From Candidatus Izemoplasma sp. (lineage in GTDB: Bacteria > Bacillota_I > Bacilli_A > Izemoplasmatales > Izemoplasmataceae): a DNA stretch of 64,000 nt. Made by a program: the position numbers and the translations under genes. The DNA lies in assembly GCA_036172455.1 (NCBI GenBank), contig JAXKVY010000002.1:1-64000 (forward strand). Direction: 5' to 3'. How positions within the stretch are numbered: the first letter of the stretch is position 1; each line of letters starts with the position of its first letter. Positions 1 to 9,731 of the stretch are shown in pieces. The notes under the pieces were generated by a model. The model was not told where the DNA came from. It did not search any database and saw only the letters and a program-made list of their open reading frames with translations.

Positions 1-3000
1 TGGTGTATGTTTGATCGCTGAGCAATCCTGTGAACTGAACTGTTTCCGTATTGGTAGAAAGTGCTTTTGTATCAATCAGTGTATTTGCTTCATCATAAAT
101 TGAGACAGAGCGATTACCTGTAATGACACCATCAATATCCGTATATGTTACGGTCACATCAAGTGTATCGTGAGACGTCTCAATATTTGATAAGCTAGCT
201 ATTGGTAATGCATTTGTTTCTGTAGTGATATCAATCGCTTCAAGCAATTGATCAGTCTGTTCACCGTCATCATCATTTAAGTTGTAATCTGTTTCAACCA
301 TAATGACATAATCAGAGGATGAGGTAAGTCCTGTAAATGTCACATCTTCATTCAATCCTACGGTAATCGTTTTTGAATCAACGAGTGTATTGTCTTGATA
401 AATCATTGCTTCTAAGTTTGATGTGATGACTTCTTCTGAATCAGTAATTGTCACATCAAAGGTAACTGAATTGTTACTCACAACGATATTATCAATAACG
501 GCATCTGGTGCATCTAATGCTGATGTAATAAAGGTGTCTCTAGTAATCACGTCAGCAGTTTTAATTGTCGCTTCATCATTCAAGTCATAATTTGACACAA
601 TTTGAATGAAATAGCGTTGGTTTGTTAATAAATTAATATCGCCAAAAGTTAAATTAGAGTTGTTTCCAATACTCAATGGTTCTGTTGCTTGTACCACATC
701 ATTTAAAATCAATTGTGCTTCTAAGCCACCAGTAATCACATTGTCTGGATCTGATACTTTTGTTCCTAATTCAACATTAAAGACATTATTTGTCTCATCA
801 AAGGTCACATCTAAATATTCGATGGTCGCTGTTGGTGCACTTTTGGCGTTTGTCTTAGGGCTAACTTCTGCAATAAGAACCTTGCTTATAACACCATTTC
901 CATCATTTAAATCATAATCGACATACAGTTTAATGGTATATTGCGTATTAGACAGTAACCCTGTAAACGTTAAGTCGTATTCTTCTAATGTGGATGGCGT
1001 AAGGGTTTGTTTTACTTCTCCATCTAAGATTAATTCAACTAAGATGCTATCTGTTACAATCACATTGTTTGGATCATCAATTAAATAATCAAATGTGAAT
1101 GATGTCGTATCACGGTCTATTGTTTCACTAATAGCACCAGTAGGCAATGTTTTAGCTTTTGTATTGAATGTTGTTGTATTTAATATTTGATCCACCATAA
1201 CGCCACTTGAATCAGCTAAATCATAATTGGTTCTGACGTTAAACTCATATTGGTTGTTTGATAATAATGAGCCAATTGATAGTGTGTTCTCACCAACAAC
1301 CAAAGGTTCACTACTTTGTAAACTTCCATCTACATAAATATCTAAGAATAAGGTATTGGCTTCTATTGTACTATCTGCATCGATAACAGTAACCGTCATA
1401 TCAATCGATGACGTATCACTTGAAATATTACTAAATTCAGCAACAGGTGCTTTTTTCTCACCAGTGACAATAATACCTCGGTATAGCTTTTGATTTGTTT
1501 TAAGCCCTGTATTATCACTTAAATTATAATCAGCTAAGATTTCAACATAATATTGTTCTGTATAAACAGTCGCATAATCAAAAATGATTTGTGTTGCATT
1601 TGGATTAAACTGAATGGTTTTAACTAAGGTATCATCTTCGTACAAATTAGCTACCATAGCATTATTCGTAATTGTGTCATTTGGATCATCAACTTCAAAG
1701 TTTAACGTGACATACCCTTGTGTCACAAGTGTATTATTCACTGTGATTGTAGGGGCTGATTTTTCTAATGTTGAGAAGGTTTCAGTATAAATAATTTCAT
1801 TTGTTTGAATACCATTGCCATCATTTAAGTCATAATTACCGACAATTTCAATCGTAAACTCCGTATTGGCAAAGACATTCACAACATCAAACCCGACACG
1901 ATAATCAATCACATCAACTGTGCCTGCAGGTGTCTCTCCAAAATAAAGATTTGCTGTTAAGGATTCTTCGAATACTAAATTGTTGGGATCATCTAGTACT
2001 ATATCAAAATCTATCGTATTTTCTGCGACAATTAAATTGCTTAAGTTCGGTTGCGGAACGGCCTGTGGTGCGGTCACAAATGATGTTTTCGCTAAAACTT
2101 TATTAGTTAATACACCTTGTCCATCACGTAAGTCATAATCAGCCATAATGCGGACTTCATAGTCTGTATCATTCAGTAAACCATCAATCGTAACACCTGT
2201 TGTAGATCCGGTTAATCCAACCGTATCAAACAGCGTATCTTCGTCATCATAAACAGCAACGACTAACCCACCATCGACAATGACATTGTCATCATCTTGA
2301 ATCGCTACATCAAACGTGATGGTTGTATCTTCAACGTCAAGGTTCGCGATACTCGCGCTTGGTAACCCTGTCGCAACTGTTTCAAAGGTTCCTGTATACA
2401 TCACGACATTGCTTTGAGTTCCTTGATTATTGTCAAGGTTATATGATGATTGTACTTTTAGTTCATATTGGCTGTTGGCCTTTAAATCTTCAAAGAGAAC
2501 TGTGACCAGTCCTTTGGTTAATGTTTTTTCTTCAATTAATGTATCCCCTGAGAATAATTTCGCTTTTAGGGAATCTTCTAAGATTACATCGTCTATATCA
2601 GTAATATCAAAATCAATACTGATACTGTTTTGTGAAACCGAATAATTTTCACGCGTAATCGTTGGTTCATCTTTATACACATAAAGTTTAAACGCATTAT
2701 TGTCAAATCCACGTACAGATTTTACGGTTTCTCCATCCATATATGTAATTTCATCAATAGTATATTCGCTTGCACCAAGGGTTGTCCCAGCACTCATTGG
2801 AAAAACTTTTAAGGTCGATGTAGAGGCATCTGTAAACCGTGTTGAATGATAATTATATCCATTAATAACAATCGATTTAATCAATACATTATCTGGATTG
2901 GTTAACTCGACTTTAATTAAAGTTTCTGCTTGTTTCTCTTTAAAAAACGTGACTAACTCCCCATCTTCTACTGGTACTTGATTGTCGACAGTAAAACTGA

Positions 3001-3097
3001 CAAATGATGGTGGTGTTACCGTTTCACCATCCTCTTGACAACCATATAGGCCAAGTGATAACACAAACATCCCAATTATAATAAATATTTTTCGCAT
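1..3097 (-). CDS. Large surface lipoprotein with tandem repeats, C-terminus beyond window
   Basis: The frame is open from an ATG at 3097 to the window edge, giving about 1,032 residues with no stop. The ATG follows a GGAGG ribosome site. The N-terminus is a lipoprotein signal: a basic start, a hydrophobic stretch, then LYGC as the lipobox, so the mature protein should be anchored outside the membrane. After about 200 residues come eight divergent units of 98-109 residues, each with a Y-[DN]-L-x-[DN] motif and a preceding G-L-x(5)-Y strand, resembling Fn3/Ig-like beta-sandwich domains. No catalytic domain is visible. Likely an adhesin or cell-surface stalk, which is inference. It has its own promoter overlapping the end of dinB. 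Confidence 0.8.
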   Translation of the reverse strand, partial: MRKIFIIIGMFVLSLGLYGCQEDGETVTPPSFVSFTVDNQVPVEDGELVTFFKEKQAETLIKVELTNPDNVLIKSIVINGYNYHSTRFTDASTSTLKVFPMSAGTTLGASEYTIDEITYMDGETVKSVRGFDNNAFKLYVYKDEPTITRENYSVSQNSISIDFDITDIDDVILEDSLKAKLFSGDTLIEEKTLTKGLVTVLFEDLKANSQYELKVQSSYNLDNNQGTQSNVVMYTGTFETVATGLPSASIANLDVEDTTITFDVAIQDDDNVIVDGGLVVAVYDDEDTLFDTVGLTGSTTGVTIDGLLNDTDYEVRIMADYDLRDGQGVLTNKVLAKTSFVTAPQAVPQPNLSNLIVAENTIDFDIVLDDPNNLVFEESLTANLYFGETPAGTVDVIDYRVGFDVVNVFANTEFTIEIVGNYDLNDGNGIQTNEIIYTETFSTLEKSAPTITVNNTLVTQGYVTLNFEVDDPNDTITNNAMVANLYEDDTLVKTIQFNPNATQIIFDYATVYTEQYYVEILADYNLSDNTGLKTNQKLYRGIIVTGEKKAPVAEFSNISSDTSSIDMTVTVIDADSTIEANTLFLDIYVDGSLQSSEPLVVGENTLSIGSLLSNNQYEFNVRTNYDLADSSGVMVDQILNTTTFNTKAKTLPTGAISETIDRDTTSFTFDYLIDDPNNVIVTDSILVELILDGEVKQTLTPSTLEEYDLTFTGLLSNTQYTIKLYVDYDLNDGNGVISKVLIAEVSPKTNAKSAPTATIEYLDVTFDETNNVFNVELGTKVSDPDNVITGGLEAQLILNDVVQATEPLSIGNNSNLTFGDINLLTNQRYFIQIVSNYDLNDEATIKTADVITRDTFITSALDAPDAVIDNIVVSNNSVTFDVTITDSEEVITSNLEAMIYQDNTLVDSKTITVGLNEDVTFTGLTSSSDYVIMVETDYNLNDDDGEQTDQLLEAIDITTETNALPIASLSNIETSHDTLDVTVTYTDIDGVITGNRSVSIYDEANTLIDTKALSTNTETVQFTGLLSDQTYT
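230..2480 (-). repeat. Eight divergent ~300-bp units inside the lipoprotein gene
   Basis: The Y-[DN]-L-x-[DN] codons recur near 281, 575, 902, 1215, 1515, 1822, 2132 and 2428, so the spacing is 294-327 bases. DNA identity between units is low, so these are old protein-domain duplications and not recent DNA repeats. Confidence 0.75.
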
Positions 3098-3157
3098 ATC
3101 TATTCCTCCATCTTTACAACCCAAAGTTTGTTAGTATAATATCCTTATCATTATATA

Positions 3158-3186
3158 ATTTTACCATATTATAATGACTATATCAA
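3158..3186 (-). promoter_or_regulatory. Promoter of the lipoprotein gene
   Basis: A -35 TTGATA (3181-3186), a 17-base spacer and a -10 TAAAAT (3158-3163), with TGG directly before the -10 (extended -10). It sits against the dinB stop codon, 60 bases upstream of the lipoprotein ATG. Confidence 0.6.
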
Positions 3187-4389
3187 TTATTTTTCATCCT
3201 CTCGAGAAGTGTTTTTCCTTATAGCACCTTTATGAATGAGCTCTTGACCATATGAATCATTTATGCTATTTATGATTTTCAAAACTTGTTCATCTTTCGT
3301 TAAATCATCATTCAAATCATAGATACTAAGTTGTTCAATATGATCTTTCGCATCAATGAGGTTTGATACACTGACACCTAACAACCTTACAGGTTTCTCA
3401 GATTGATTTTCATCATACAGTCTTTCTACGACCGCATAAATATCATAAAAGTTGTCGGTATGCCGCTCAATAGTATAACTTCTAGTAATTTGTGTAAAAT
3501 CAAAATATCTCACTTGAATCATAACCGTCTTAGCTACACTCATATCATTTTGTAAGCGATTGACAACTTTACGCGTCAATTGTTGGAGTTTATCAATAAT
3601 ATCTTGATACGCTTGTAGATTCTTCATATAGGTTTGTGAATTGCCGATACTTTTCATCTCGACATGTCGGTTAGGATCTATCTCACGATGATCTATCCCT
3701 TTTGCTCGGTTAATAAAGTGTTCCATTTGATTGCCCAGTACAATACTAAGTTTCCGTTTATCCTTATAAGCCACTAAATCCCCAATTGTTTCAATACCGA
3801 GTTTCATTAAATCTGGATATGTTTTTTTACCAATACCATACATATCTTTAATCGGAAGCGGCCATAATTTCTCTTTAACATCTCGTTTTCTTAATATCGT
3901 GATACCAAGAGGCTTTTTCATATCAGATGCCATCTTCGCCAAAAACAAATTAGGCGCAATCCCAATTGAAACAGGTAAATGATGTTCATCTAACAATCTT
4001 TTTTGAATTTGTTTAGCTAGTGTCAAAGGATGAATCTCTTCACTTAAGGCTGTCACATCAATATACCCTTCATCAATTGATCCTTTTTCGACATCATCAA
4101 CATACTCATACAGCAAATCAAAGAATTTGTCACTGTATTTATGATACAAATCAAAGTTTCCCGGTAACACCACTAAATTAGGACAACGTTTCTTCGCTTC
4201 TGAGACTGGCATAGCACTGGTTACACCATATTCACGGGCGACATAATTCGCTGTTGTTAACACCCCACGCTCATGGTTTCCGCCAATACCTAAGGGCACA
4301 TCACGTAAACTTGGATCCTCTGCCATCTCACAACTTGCGAAAAACGCATTTAAATCTATATGAAATATAATTTTATAGGTTTTTTTCAT
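3187..4389 (-). CDS. dinB: DNA polymerase IV (Y-family translesion polymerase)
   Basis: A 400-residue protein matching the family length. It copies past damaged template bases with low fidelity. The metal-binding acidic residues are visible: Asp12 in the IDLNAFFASCEM motif, and Asp106-Glu107 in SIDEGYID. The palm/fingers, thumb helix-hairpin-helix (PLPIKDMYGIGKKT region) and a C-terminal little-finger domain follow in order. I see no clear beta-clamp binding peptide. The ATG has an AAGGGAAG ribosome site about 7 bases upstream. It stands alone, divergent from a small membrane-protein gene. Confidence 0.93.
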   Translation of the reverse strand: MKKTYKIIFHIDLNAFFASCEMAEDPSLRDVPLGIGGNHERGVLTTANYVAREYGVTSAMPVSEAKKRCPNLVVLPGNFDLYHKYSDKFFDLLYEYVDDVEKGSIDEGYIDVTALSEEIHPLTLAKQIQKRLLDEHHLPVSIGIAPNLFLAKMASDMKKPLGITILRKRDVKEKLWPLPIKDMYGIGKKTYPDLMKLGIETIGDLVAYKDKRKLSIVLGNQMEHFINRAKGIDHREIDPNRHVEMKSIGNSQTYMKNLQAYQDIIDKLQQLTRKVVNRLQNDMSVAKTVMIQVRYFDFTQITRSYTIERHTDNFYDIYAVVERLYDENQSEKPVRLLGVSVSNLIDAKDHIEQLSIYDLNDDLTKDEQVLKIINSINDSYGQELIHKGAIRKNTSREDEK

Positions 4390-4462
4390 AAAATATCTTC
4401 CCTTTTTGAATAATTTATACTATAATGATACACAGTAATCTTTGAGAATAAGAGGTGACAGT

Positions 4463-4636
4463 ATGCCGAAAAGTAAAAAACGGAAAAAGAAAGAACAAGA
4501 AGAACCAAAAAGAGCCACACGTAATATTGTGAAGACTCGTTGGGGGCGCATAATCATCGTTATTTTAGCGCTTGGGTTTGTCTTATCTGGAGTTATTGGA
4601 TTAGTGTATACATTAATCCGCGCAATGCAGGTATAG
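4463..4636 (+). CDS. Small basic single-pass membrane protein (57 aa)
   Basis: I chose the ATG at 4463 because AGAGGTGA lies 5 bases upstream; an upstream TTG at 4442 has no such site. The product has a strongly basic N-terminus rich in Lys/Arg (about 20 residues), then one hydrophobic helix (about residues 32-52). It resembles the short Lys-rich tail-anchored proteins common in Firmicutes, but I do not recognise a named family. A TATAAT lies near 4424-4429. It ends in a bidirectional terminator shared with recN. Confidence 0.7.
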   Translation: MPKSKKRKKKEQEEPKRATRNIVKTRWGRIIIVILALGFVLSGVIGLVYTLIRAMQV

Positions 4637-4645
4637 TCTATTTTA

Positions 4646-4672
4646 AAAGCCTAATGAATTAGGCTTTTTTTA
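4646..4672. terminator. Bidirectional terminator between small ORF and recN
   Basis: Nine-base arms AAAGCCTAA / TTAGGCTTT around a 4-base loop, with T-runs on both sides. It serves the plus-strand small gene and the minus-strand recN. Confidence 0.8.
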
Positions 4673-6346
4673 TTGTAATAATTGGCGCGCTGTCTCAAGT
4701 GCAGCCTCAGTCACATTGTCGCCACTAATCATCTGAGCGATTTCAGTCACGCGGTCTTCTCCATTTAATGTCTTGATATGAGCTTTTGTCCGACTCTGTT
4801 CAACTGATTTTGATATATGAACATGGTGTTTACTAATAGCAGCAACTTGAGGAATATGGGTAATACATATAACTTGCGTCTCTTTTGCGATTTGTTTCAT
4901 TTTTTTCGCTACTTGATTCGCAACATACCCACTAACACCCGTATCTATCTCATCAAAAATCATTAAACTTAAGCCTAAACTTGTTGCTAAAACATTTTTA
5001 AATCCAAGCATAATTCGACTCATTTCACCACCACTCGCACTTCTGCTGAGTGGTTTTTTGGGCTCTCCAACGTTTGTTGACAGCATAAATTCAACCGTAT
5101 CAATACCATTATCAAAAAAGATATGACTATCCATTGGATCATCATGTGATTCATGAGTGAAATCAATTTTAAATTCTGTTTTAGGTAATTCTAAATCGGC
5201 AAGAATATCTAATAGTTTTTGCTCGATGTATTTAGCAATCTTTTGCCGCTCATTTGATAACGACAAACCGGCATCATAAGCACTGATAAACGCTTTTTTA
5301 ACGTTTTGTTGATGTTCTTTAATGACATCATCATAATGGTCTATATTCTCAATGTCATACGAGATTTCGTCTAAATACGCCATCAATTCAGGAATACTTT
5401 TCCGATACTTTTGTTCTAGGGTCTCTAGTTGATGAAGTCTCGTTTGCATAGTGTCGAGTTCTTTAGGATCAAAATCAAGTTCTTCAACGATGCGTTGTAA
5501 AGTTTCTTGTGCATCCTGTAACTCATAGTAACTTGATTGAACGCGAGATGCCAATTCTTGATAAGTCTCATTATATGCTCCTACCTGTTCAATTTGCTTA
5601 CTCGCATCAAAGATATGATCTAGTGCACCAGACTGAGTTAACCTATCGTTCGCTTCATTTAAGTGGGTAAATATATCATCAAAATTTTCTAACTCTTGAA
5701 TCGATTCTTCTAAAGTTTCTTTTTCATTTTCTTTAAGATTTGCCTGTGTCAACTCTTTTTGTTGAAAGCGTAATAAATCAAGTCGTTCTAACAAATCATC
5801 ATTAGAATTTTCAAGACGTTTTAACGCTTTAATTTCTTGCTTGTATACGCTTAATTTCGATTGATAATCAGCTAATTTCGTTTCAATGTTATCGCGATTG
5901 AACCCATCAATTATATCGAGATATGTCATTGGATTGATTAACCTTAAGGTATCTTCTTGGGTATGAATATCAGCTAATTTTGTTGTAATCAAGCGTAAAT
6001 CTTTTAACGTAATCGTCGTATGATTAACTTTAATAATGTTATTATTCGTTATCGTAATTTGACGTCTGATTAATAATTCATTATTGTCAGTATCAATATC
6101 TAACTGATCAAGAATCGGATTTAAGAGTGTATTATCATAAGTAAAAATGCCTTCTACAACAGCTTTTTCTTCACCAGTCCGCACAACATCTGTCGAAGCA
6201 CGATCACCTAGTAAAAGACCAATGGCATCAATTAACAAACTCTTACCCGCTCCTGTTTCTCCGGTTAAGGCTGTCATACCATCATTAAAATGTACTTCAA
6301 TATTCTCAATAATTGCAAAATTTTTAACCGATAAATACGTCAGCAT
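4670..6346 (-). CDS. recN: DNA repair ATPase RecN
   Basis: A 558-residue SMC-like ATPase that acts in double-strand break repair. Walker A is at residues 29-36 (GETGAGKS). A long coiled-coil middle (about 150-360) separates it from the C-terminal signature SASGGEMSR and Walker B LMIFDEIDTGVSG. Length and order are normal. The ATG follows AAGGTG. It is the last gene of the nusB operon, 12 bases after dxs; the argR/ahrC and yqxC genes often found before recN in Bacillus are absent. Confidence 0.96.
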   Translation of the reverse strand: MLTYLSVKNFAIIENIEVHFNDGMTALTGETGAGKSLLIDAIGLLLGDRASTDVVRTGEEKAVVEGIFTYDNTLLNPILDQLDIDTDNNELLIRRQITITNNNIIKVNHTTITLKDLRLITTKLADIHTQEDTLRLINPMTYLDIIDGFNRDNIETKLADYQSKLSVYKQEIKALKRLENSNDDLLERLDLLRFQQKELTQANLKENEKETLEESIQELENFDDIFTHLNEANDRLTQSGALDHIFDASKQIEQVGAYNETYQELASRVQSSYYELQDAQETLQRIVEELDFDPKELDTMQTRLHQLETLEQKYRKSIPELMAYLDEISYDIENIDHYDDVIKEHQQNVKKAFISAYDAGLSLSNERQKIAKYIEQKLLDILADLELPKTEFKIDFTHESHDDPMDSHIFFDNGIDTVEFMLSTNVGEPKKPLSRSASGGEMSRIMLGFKNVLATSLGLSLMIFDEIDTGVSGYVANQVAKKMKQIAKETQVICITHIPQVAAISKHHVHISKSVEQSRTKAHIKTLNGEDRVTEIAQMISGDNVTEAALETARQLLQ

Positions 6347-6358
6347 AGATTCACCTTC

Positions 6359-8221
6359 TTAATCAAGCATTTTCTCCTTAACAACTGATACTACTGAATC
6401 AATATCAAGATTAAGTTCTTGTAATATATTGTCATGATCGCCATGTTGGACAAATGTATCAGGTATTGCCATAATCGTAATTTGACTTGTATTTTTCCCA
6501 GTTTGATTATAATATTCTAAAATACTACTGCCAAACCCACCAAGTCGAGCAGATTCTTCGTAGATAATCATCGGTAAACGACGATCAATTAACGCATCTA
6601 ATTGCTTTTTATCGAGTGGTTTAATAACGCGCGCATTGACAATCTCAATATCTAAATGGGTTTCTTTGGCATAGTCAGTTAACTCAGTCACCATATCACC
6701 AAACGTCAACACAATGGCTTTGTTCCCATTGTGTTCAACCGTCCAACTTAAATCAGCTTCTTTCGCTGATATGGGTTGCGTAAAGTCCATGACTGCTTTT
6801 CCTCTTGGATACCGTATAGCGATTGGTCCTTTGTGGGTATTAAATGCATAATTTAATTGTTCATACGCTTCTTCTGGATTCTTAGGATGCATAATTGTCA
6901 TGTTCGGGATATGTCTTAATAATGGAATATCGAACACCCCTTGATGAGTTTCCCCATCTGCGCCAACAATACCAGCACGATCAATACCAAACACAACATC
7001 TAAGTTTTGTCTAGCAACATCATGATTGACCTGATCATATGCTCGTTGCATAAAGGTTGAATAAATTGGAGTAAATACTTTTATCCCACTTAATGCAAAT
7101 CCAGCACTCATTGTTACAGCCATCTGTTCAGCAATCCCAACATCATATAATTTATCCGGAAACTTTTCTTTAAAGTTTAATAAGCCGCTACCGGCAATCA
7201 TGGCCGGTACAACAACCGCAAACTGTGGTTCTTTACTTGCGTAATCTTCCATATAATGACCTATGATATCACTCCATTTATGATAGTTAGGAGTGTGTAC
7301 ACTTTTATGGTTACCACTTTCAATTTCAAACGGACCTACCCCATGCCATAAGCCAATCTGATCTTTTTCAGAATATTTGTAGCCTTTCCCTTTTTCGGTT
7401 AAGACATGGATTACACAGGGACGTGTCTCTTTTTTGGCGATTTCAAAATACTTGATCAATTCTTTCATATTATGCCCATCAATAGGTCCATAATATGAAA
7501 ACCCAAAATCATCAAAAATGTTATTGTTTGTGATAAATCCCTTAACGCCTCGTTCAACCTTTCCGGTTAATCGGCGTAAAAATTTTGGTAAAACACGCGC
7601 TGTCTTGCTTTTGACCTTACGGTAAACCGTTTTACTACGGATTTGATTGAATAAACGTGCCATATAACCAATATTTTGACTGATACTCATTTCATTATCA
7701 TTTAATACAATGACAGGATTTTGATTGACCTTTTCACCCAAAAAATTTAAGGATTCAAATGCCATTCCTGCGGTTAATGCTCCATCACCAATAACGGGGA
7801 TAACTTTGTATGACTGATTTAAATATTGTTTACTCGCTTCAATCCCAGCCGCTGCTGCGATACTAGTAGAACTATGTCCCGCTTCTAATATGTCATGTTC
7901 ACTCTCATCGCGTTTTAAATACCCACTCAACCCTTTATATTGGCGCAAAGTATTAAACGCTTTGGCTCTCCCAGTCAGGATTTTATGGGTATATGCTTGA
8001 TGTCCAACATCAAATAAGATTTTATCGTTTGGACTGTCAAACACTTTATGTAATGCAATAGTGAGCTCTACAGCTCCTAAATTTGATGACAAATGGCCAC
8101 CTGTTTTAGAAACATTCTCAATTAAAAATGTACGAATCTGTTCACTCAGTGCTTCGCATTCTTTAATGGAAGTGGTTTTTAAAAAAGCTGGATTTTTGAT
8201 GTCTTCTAGTTGCACGTTCAT
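6359..8221 (-). CDS. dxs: 1-deoxy-D-xylulose-5-phosphate synthase
   Basis: Makes DXP from pyruvate and glyceraldehyde 3-phosphate, the first step of the non-mevalonate isoprenoid pathway, with thiamine diphosphate. Visible are the N-terminal GHQAYTHKIL and GHSSTS motifs, the thiamine site VIGDGALTAGMAFE...LNDNEMSIS, the pyrimidine-domain Glu in GIAEQMAV, and the GADGETHQGVFD loop. It is about 620 aa, normal length. The start is uncertain by a few codons: GAGGTG lies directly before ATG 8221, and GTG 8215 would have better spacing. It follows xseB within 10 bases; the usual ispA between them is missing. Confidence 0.96.
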   Translation of the reverse strand: MNVQLEDIKNPAFLKTTSIKECEALSEQIRTFLIENVSKTGGHLSSNLGAVELTIALHKVFDSPNDKILFDVGHQAYTHKILTGRAKAFNTLRQYKGLSGYLKRDESEHDILEAGHSSTSIAAAAGIEASKQYLNQSYKVIPVIGDGALTAGMAFESLNFLGEKVNQNPVIVLNDNEMSISQNIGYMARLFNQIRSKTVYRKVKSKTARVLPKFLRRLTGKVERGVKGFITNNNIFDDFGFSYYGPIDGHNMKELIKYFEIAKKETRPCVIHVLTEKGKGYKYSEKDQIGLWHGVGPFEIESGNHKSVHTPNYHKWSDIIGHYMEDYASKEPQFAVVVPAMIAGSGLLNFKEKFPDKLYDVGIAEQMAVTMSAGFALSGIKVFTPIYSTFMQRAYDQVNHDVARQNLDVVFGIDRAGIVGADGETHQGVFDIPLLRHIPNMTIMHPKNPEEAYEQLNYAFNTHKGPIAIRYPRGKAVMDFTQPISAKEADLSWTVEHNGNKAIVLTFGDMVTELTDYAKETHLDIEIVNARVIKPLDKKQLDALIDRRLPMIIYEESARLGGFGSSILEYYNQTGKNTSQITIMAIPDTFVQHGDHDNILQELNLDIDSVVSVVKEKMLD

Positions 8222-8230
8222 CACCTCAGG

Positions 8231-8446
8231 TTATTCAAAATCAGTTAATTCATCATCTTTCATCATCTTTACAATTGTCTTTTCAGCATTTTCTAATAAT
8301 GTATGACAATGTTTTGATAACTGCATTCCTTTGTTATATTTTTCAACAGCTTTATTGAGTTCAATATCACCGTTTTCAAGTTCTTTTACTAACGCTTCTA
8401 ATTGTTCTAATGCTTCTTCAAAGCTTTGTTCTTTTTGATCTGCCAT
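8231..8446 (-). CDS. xseB: Exodeoxyribonuclease VII small subunit
   Basis: A 71-residue helical protein with the family pattern SFEEALEQLEALVKELE near the N-terminus and YNKGMQL in the middle. Several copies bind one XseA to form exonuclease VII, which trims single-stranded DNA. The start overlaps the xseA stop by one base (TAATG), which implies translational coupling. Confidence 0.95.
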   Translation of the reverse strand: MADQKEQSFEEALEQLEALVKELENGDIELNKAVEKYNKGMQLSKHCHTLLENAEKTIVKMMKDDELTDFE

Positions 8447-9723
8447 TATGACTCATTCCTTTCAATCGTTTTAACAACCGATGTCACCGTTCCATCTTGT
8501 AACTTTACATCTATCGTGTCACCTGTCTTTAAAGGAGACACAGATTTCACAATGTGTCCATCTTTCATGGTCACACTATACCCTTTTTTCATAATCGATA
8601 AAGGGTTAAGTAGTTCTAAGCGGTTCAAAGCCAGTTCGTAGCGACTACCTTTACGGTCTATAATATTGCGCAATCGTTCTTGCAATCGTTCTTTATAATT
8701 GGTTAAATCAGTCCGGTATTGCTTCAGGCGCATGGTTGGACTTAATAACGCCAGTTTTTCATCTAAATGTTCTAATTGTCTTGTTTGCGTTTCAATTAAA
8801 CGCAATGGATCACGAAACAATACACTAGATGTAATACGCTCTAAGCGCGTTTCTTTATCATGGAGCAAGTGGCGAATACTTTGATGACCTTTAGCTCGTA
8901 ATTGACTTAAATATTGTAATAAGTCTACTTGATTAGGCACAGCTATCTCAGCCGCACCACTTGGTGTTGGTGCCCGCATATCAGCCACAAAATCACTAAT
9001 TGTAAAATCTGTCTCATGGCCTACACTAGAAATAATAGGGATCTTACTATCATGAATCGCATACGCCACAACTTCTTCATTAAATGGCCATAAGTCTTCA
9101 ATACTACCGCCACCACGGCCAAGTATCATAACATCAACCAATCCATCTTGATTGGCTTTTTTGATCTGCGTAACAATACTATCTTTTGCGTATTCCCCTT
9201 GTACAAGGGTTGGATAAACAATGATATTCGCAAGCGGATAGCGCCTATTCACAATATGAATAATATCTCTTACCGCAGCCCCTGTTGGGCTCGTTAAAAC
9301 TGCTATGGTTTTAGGAAAACGGGGAATAGGTTGTTTGTGTTTTTGATCAAACAAGCCTTTTTCTTGTAATGCTTTTTTGAGTTTTTCATAGGCAATATAT
9401 AAATCCCCTTTACCCGCTTCAGTCAATTTATTCACATAAACTTGATATTGTCCACTTGCCTCATACACACTAACATACCCTTCAACTTCAACACTCATAC
9501 CATCTTCTGGCTTAAATGTTACTTTGCTTGAGTTTGAGGCAAACATAATCGCACTAATCTGTGCCCGATCATCTTTCAATGTAAAATAAAAATGACCTCG
9601 TGAATGGTGCTTGAAGTTAGATATTTCCCCTTTTAGGTAAATATGCTTCAAGTGCGAATCATGATCAAATTTATATTTAATATATTTGGTTAGTGCCGTG
9701 ACCGTTAAATATGTTTGTTCCAC
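8446..9723 (-). CDS. xseA: Exodeoxyribonuclease VII large subunit
   Basis: 425 residues. An N-terminal OB-fold binds single-stranded DNA (includes GEISNFKHHSRGHFYFTLKD). The catalytic domain carries VLTSPTGAAVRDI, the glycine-rich GRGGGSIEDLWPFNEE and SSVGHETDFTISD motifs, followed by a coiled coil and a C-terminal segment. I used the GTG start because AGGTGATTTT precedes it at correct spacing and the N-terminus then begins at the OB-fold. It is 8 bases after nusB. Confidence 0.95.
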   Translation of the reverse strand: MEQTYLTVTALTKYIKYKFDHDSHLKHIYLKGEISNFKHHSRGHFYFTLKDDRAQISAIMFASNSSKVTFKPEDGMSVEVEGYVSVYEASGQYQVYVNKLTEAGKGDLYIAYEKLKKALQEKGLFDQKHKQPIPRFPKTIAVLTSPTGAAVRDIIHIVNRRYPLANIIVYPTLVQGEYAKDSIVTQIKKANQDGLVDVMILGRGGGSIEDLWPFNEEVVAYAIHDSKIPIISSVGHETDFTISDFVADMRAPTPSGAAEIAVPNQVDLLQYLSQLRAKGHQSIRHLLHDKETRLERITSSVLFRDPLRLIETQTRQLEHLDEKLALLSPTMRLKQYRTDLTNYKERLQERLRNIIDRKGSRYELALNRLELLNPLSIMKKGYSVTMKDGHIVKSVSPLKTGDTIDVKLQDGTVTSVVKTIERNES

Positions 9724-9731
9724 AAAATCAC

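Noticed and set aside
660-2645. Plus-strand reading frames of 60-85 codons
   Set aside because: They are antisense to the lipoprotein gene, lack ribosome sites and show no family resemblance.
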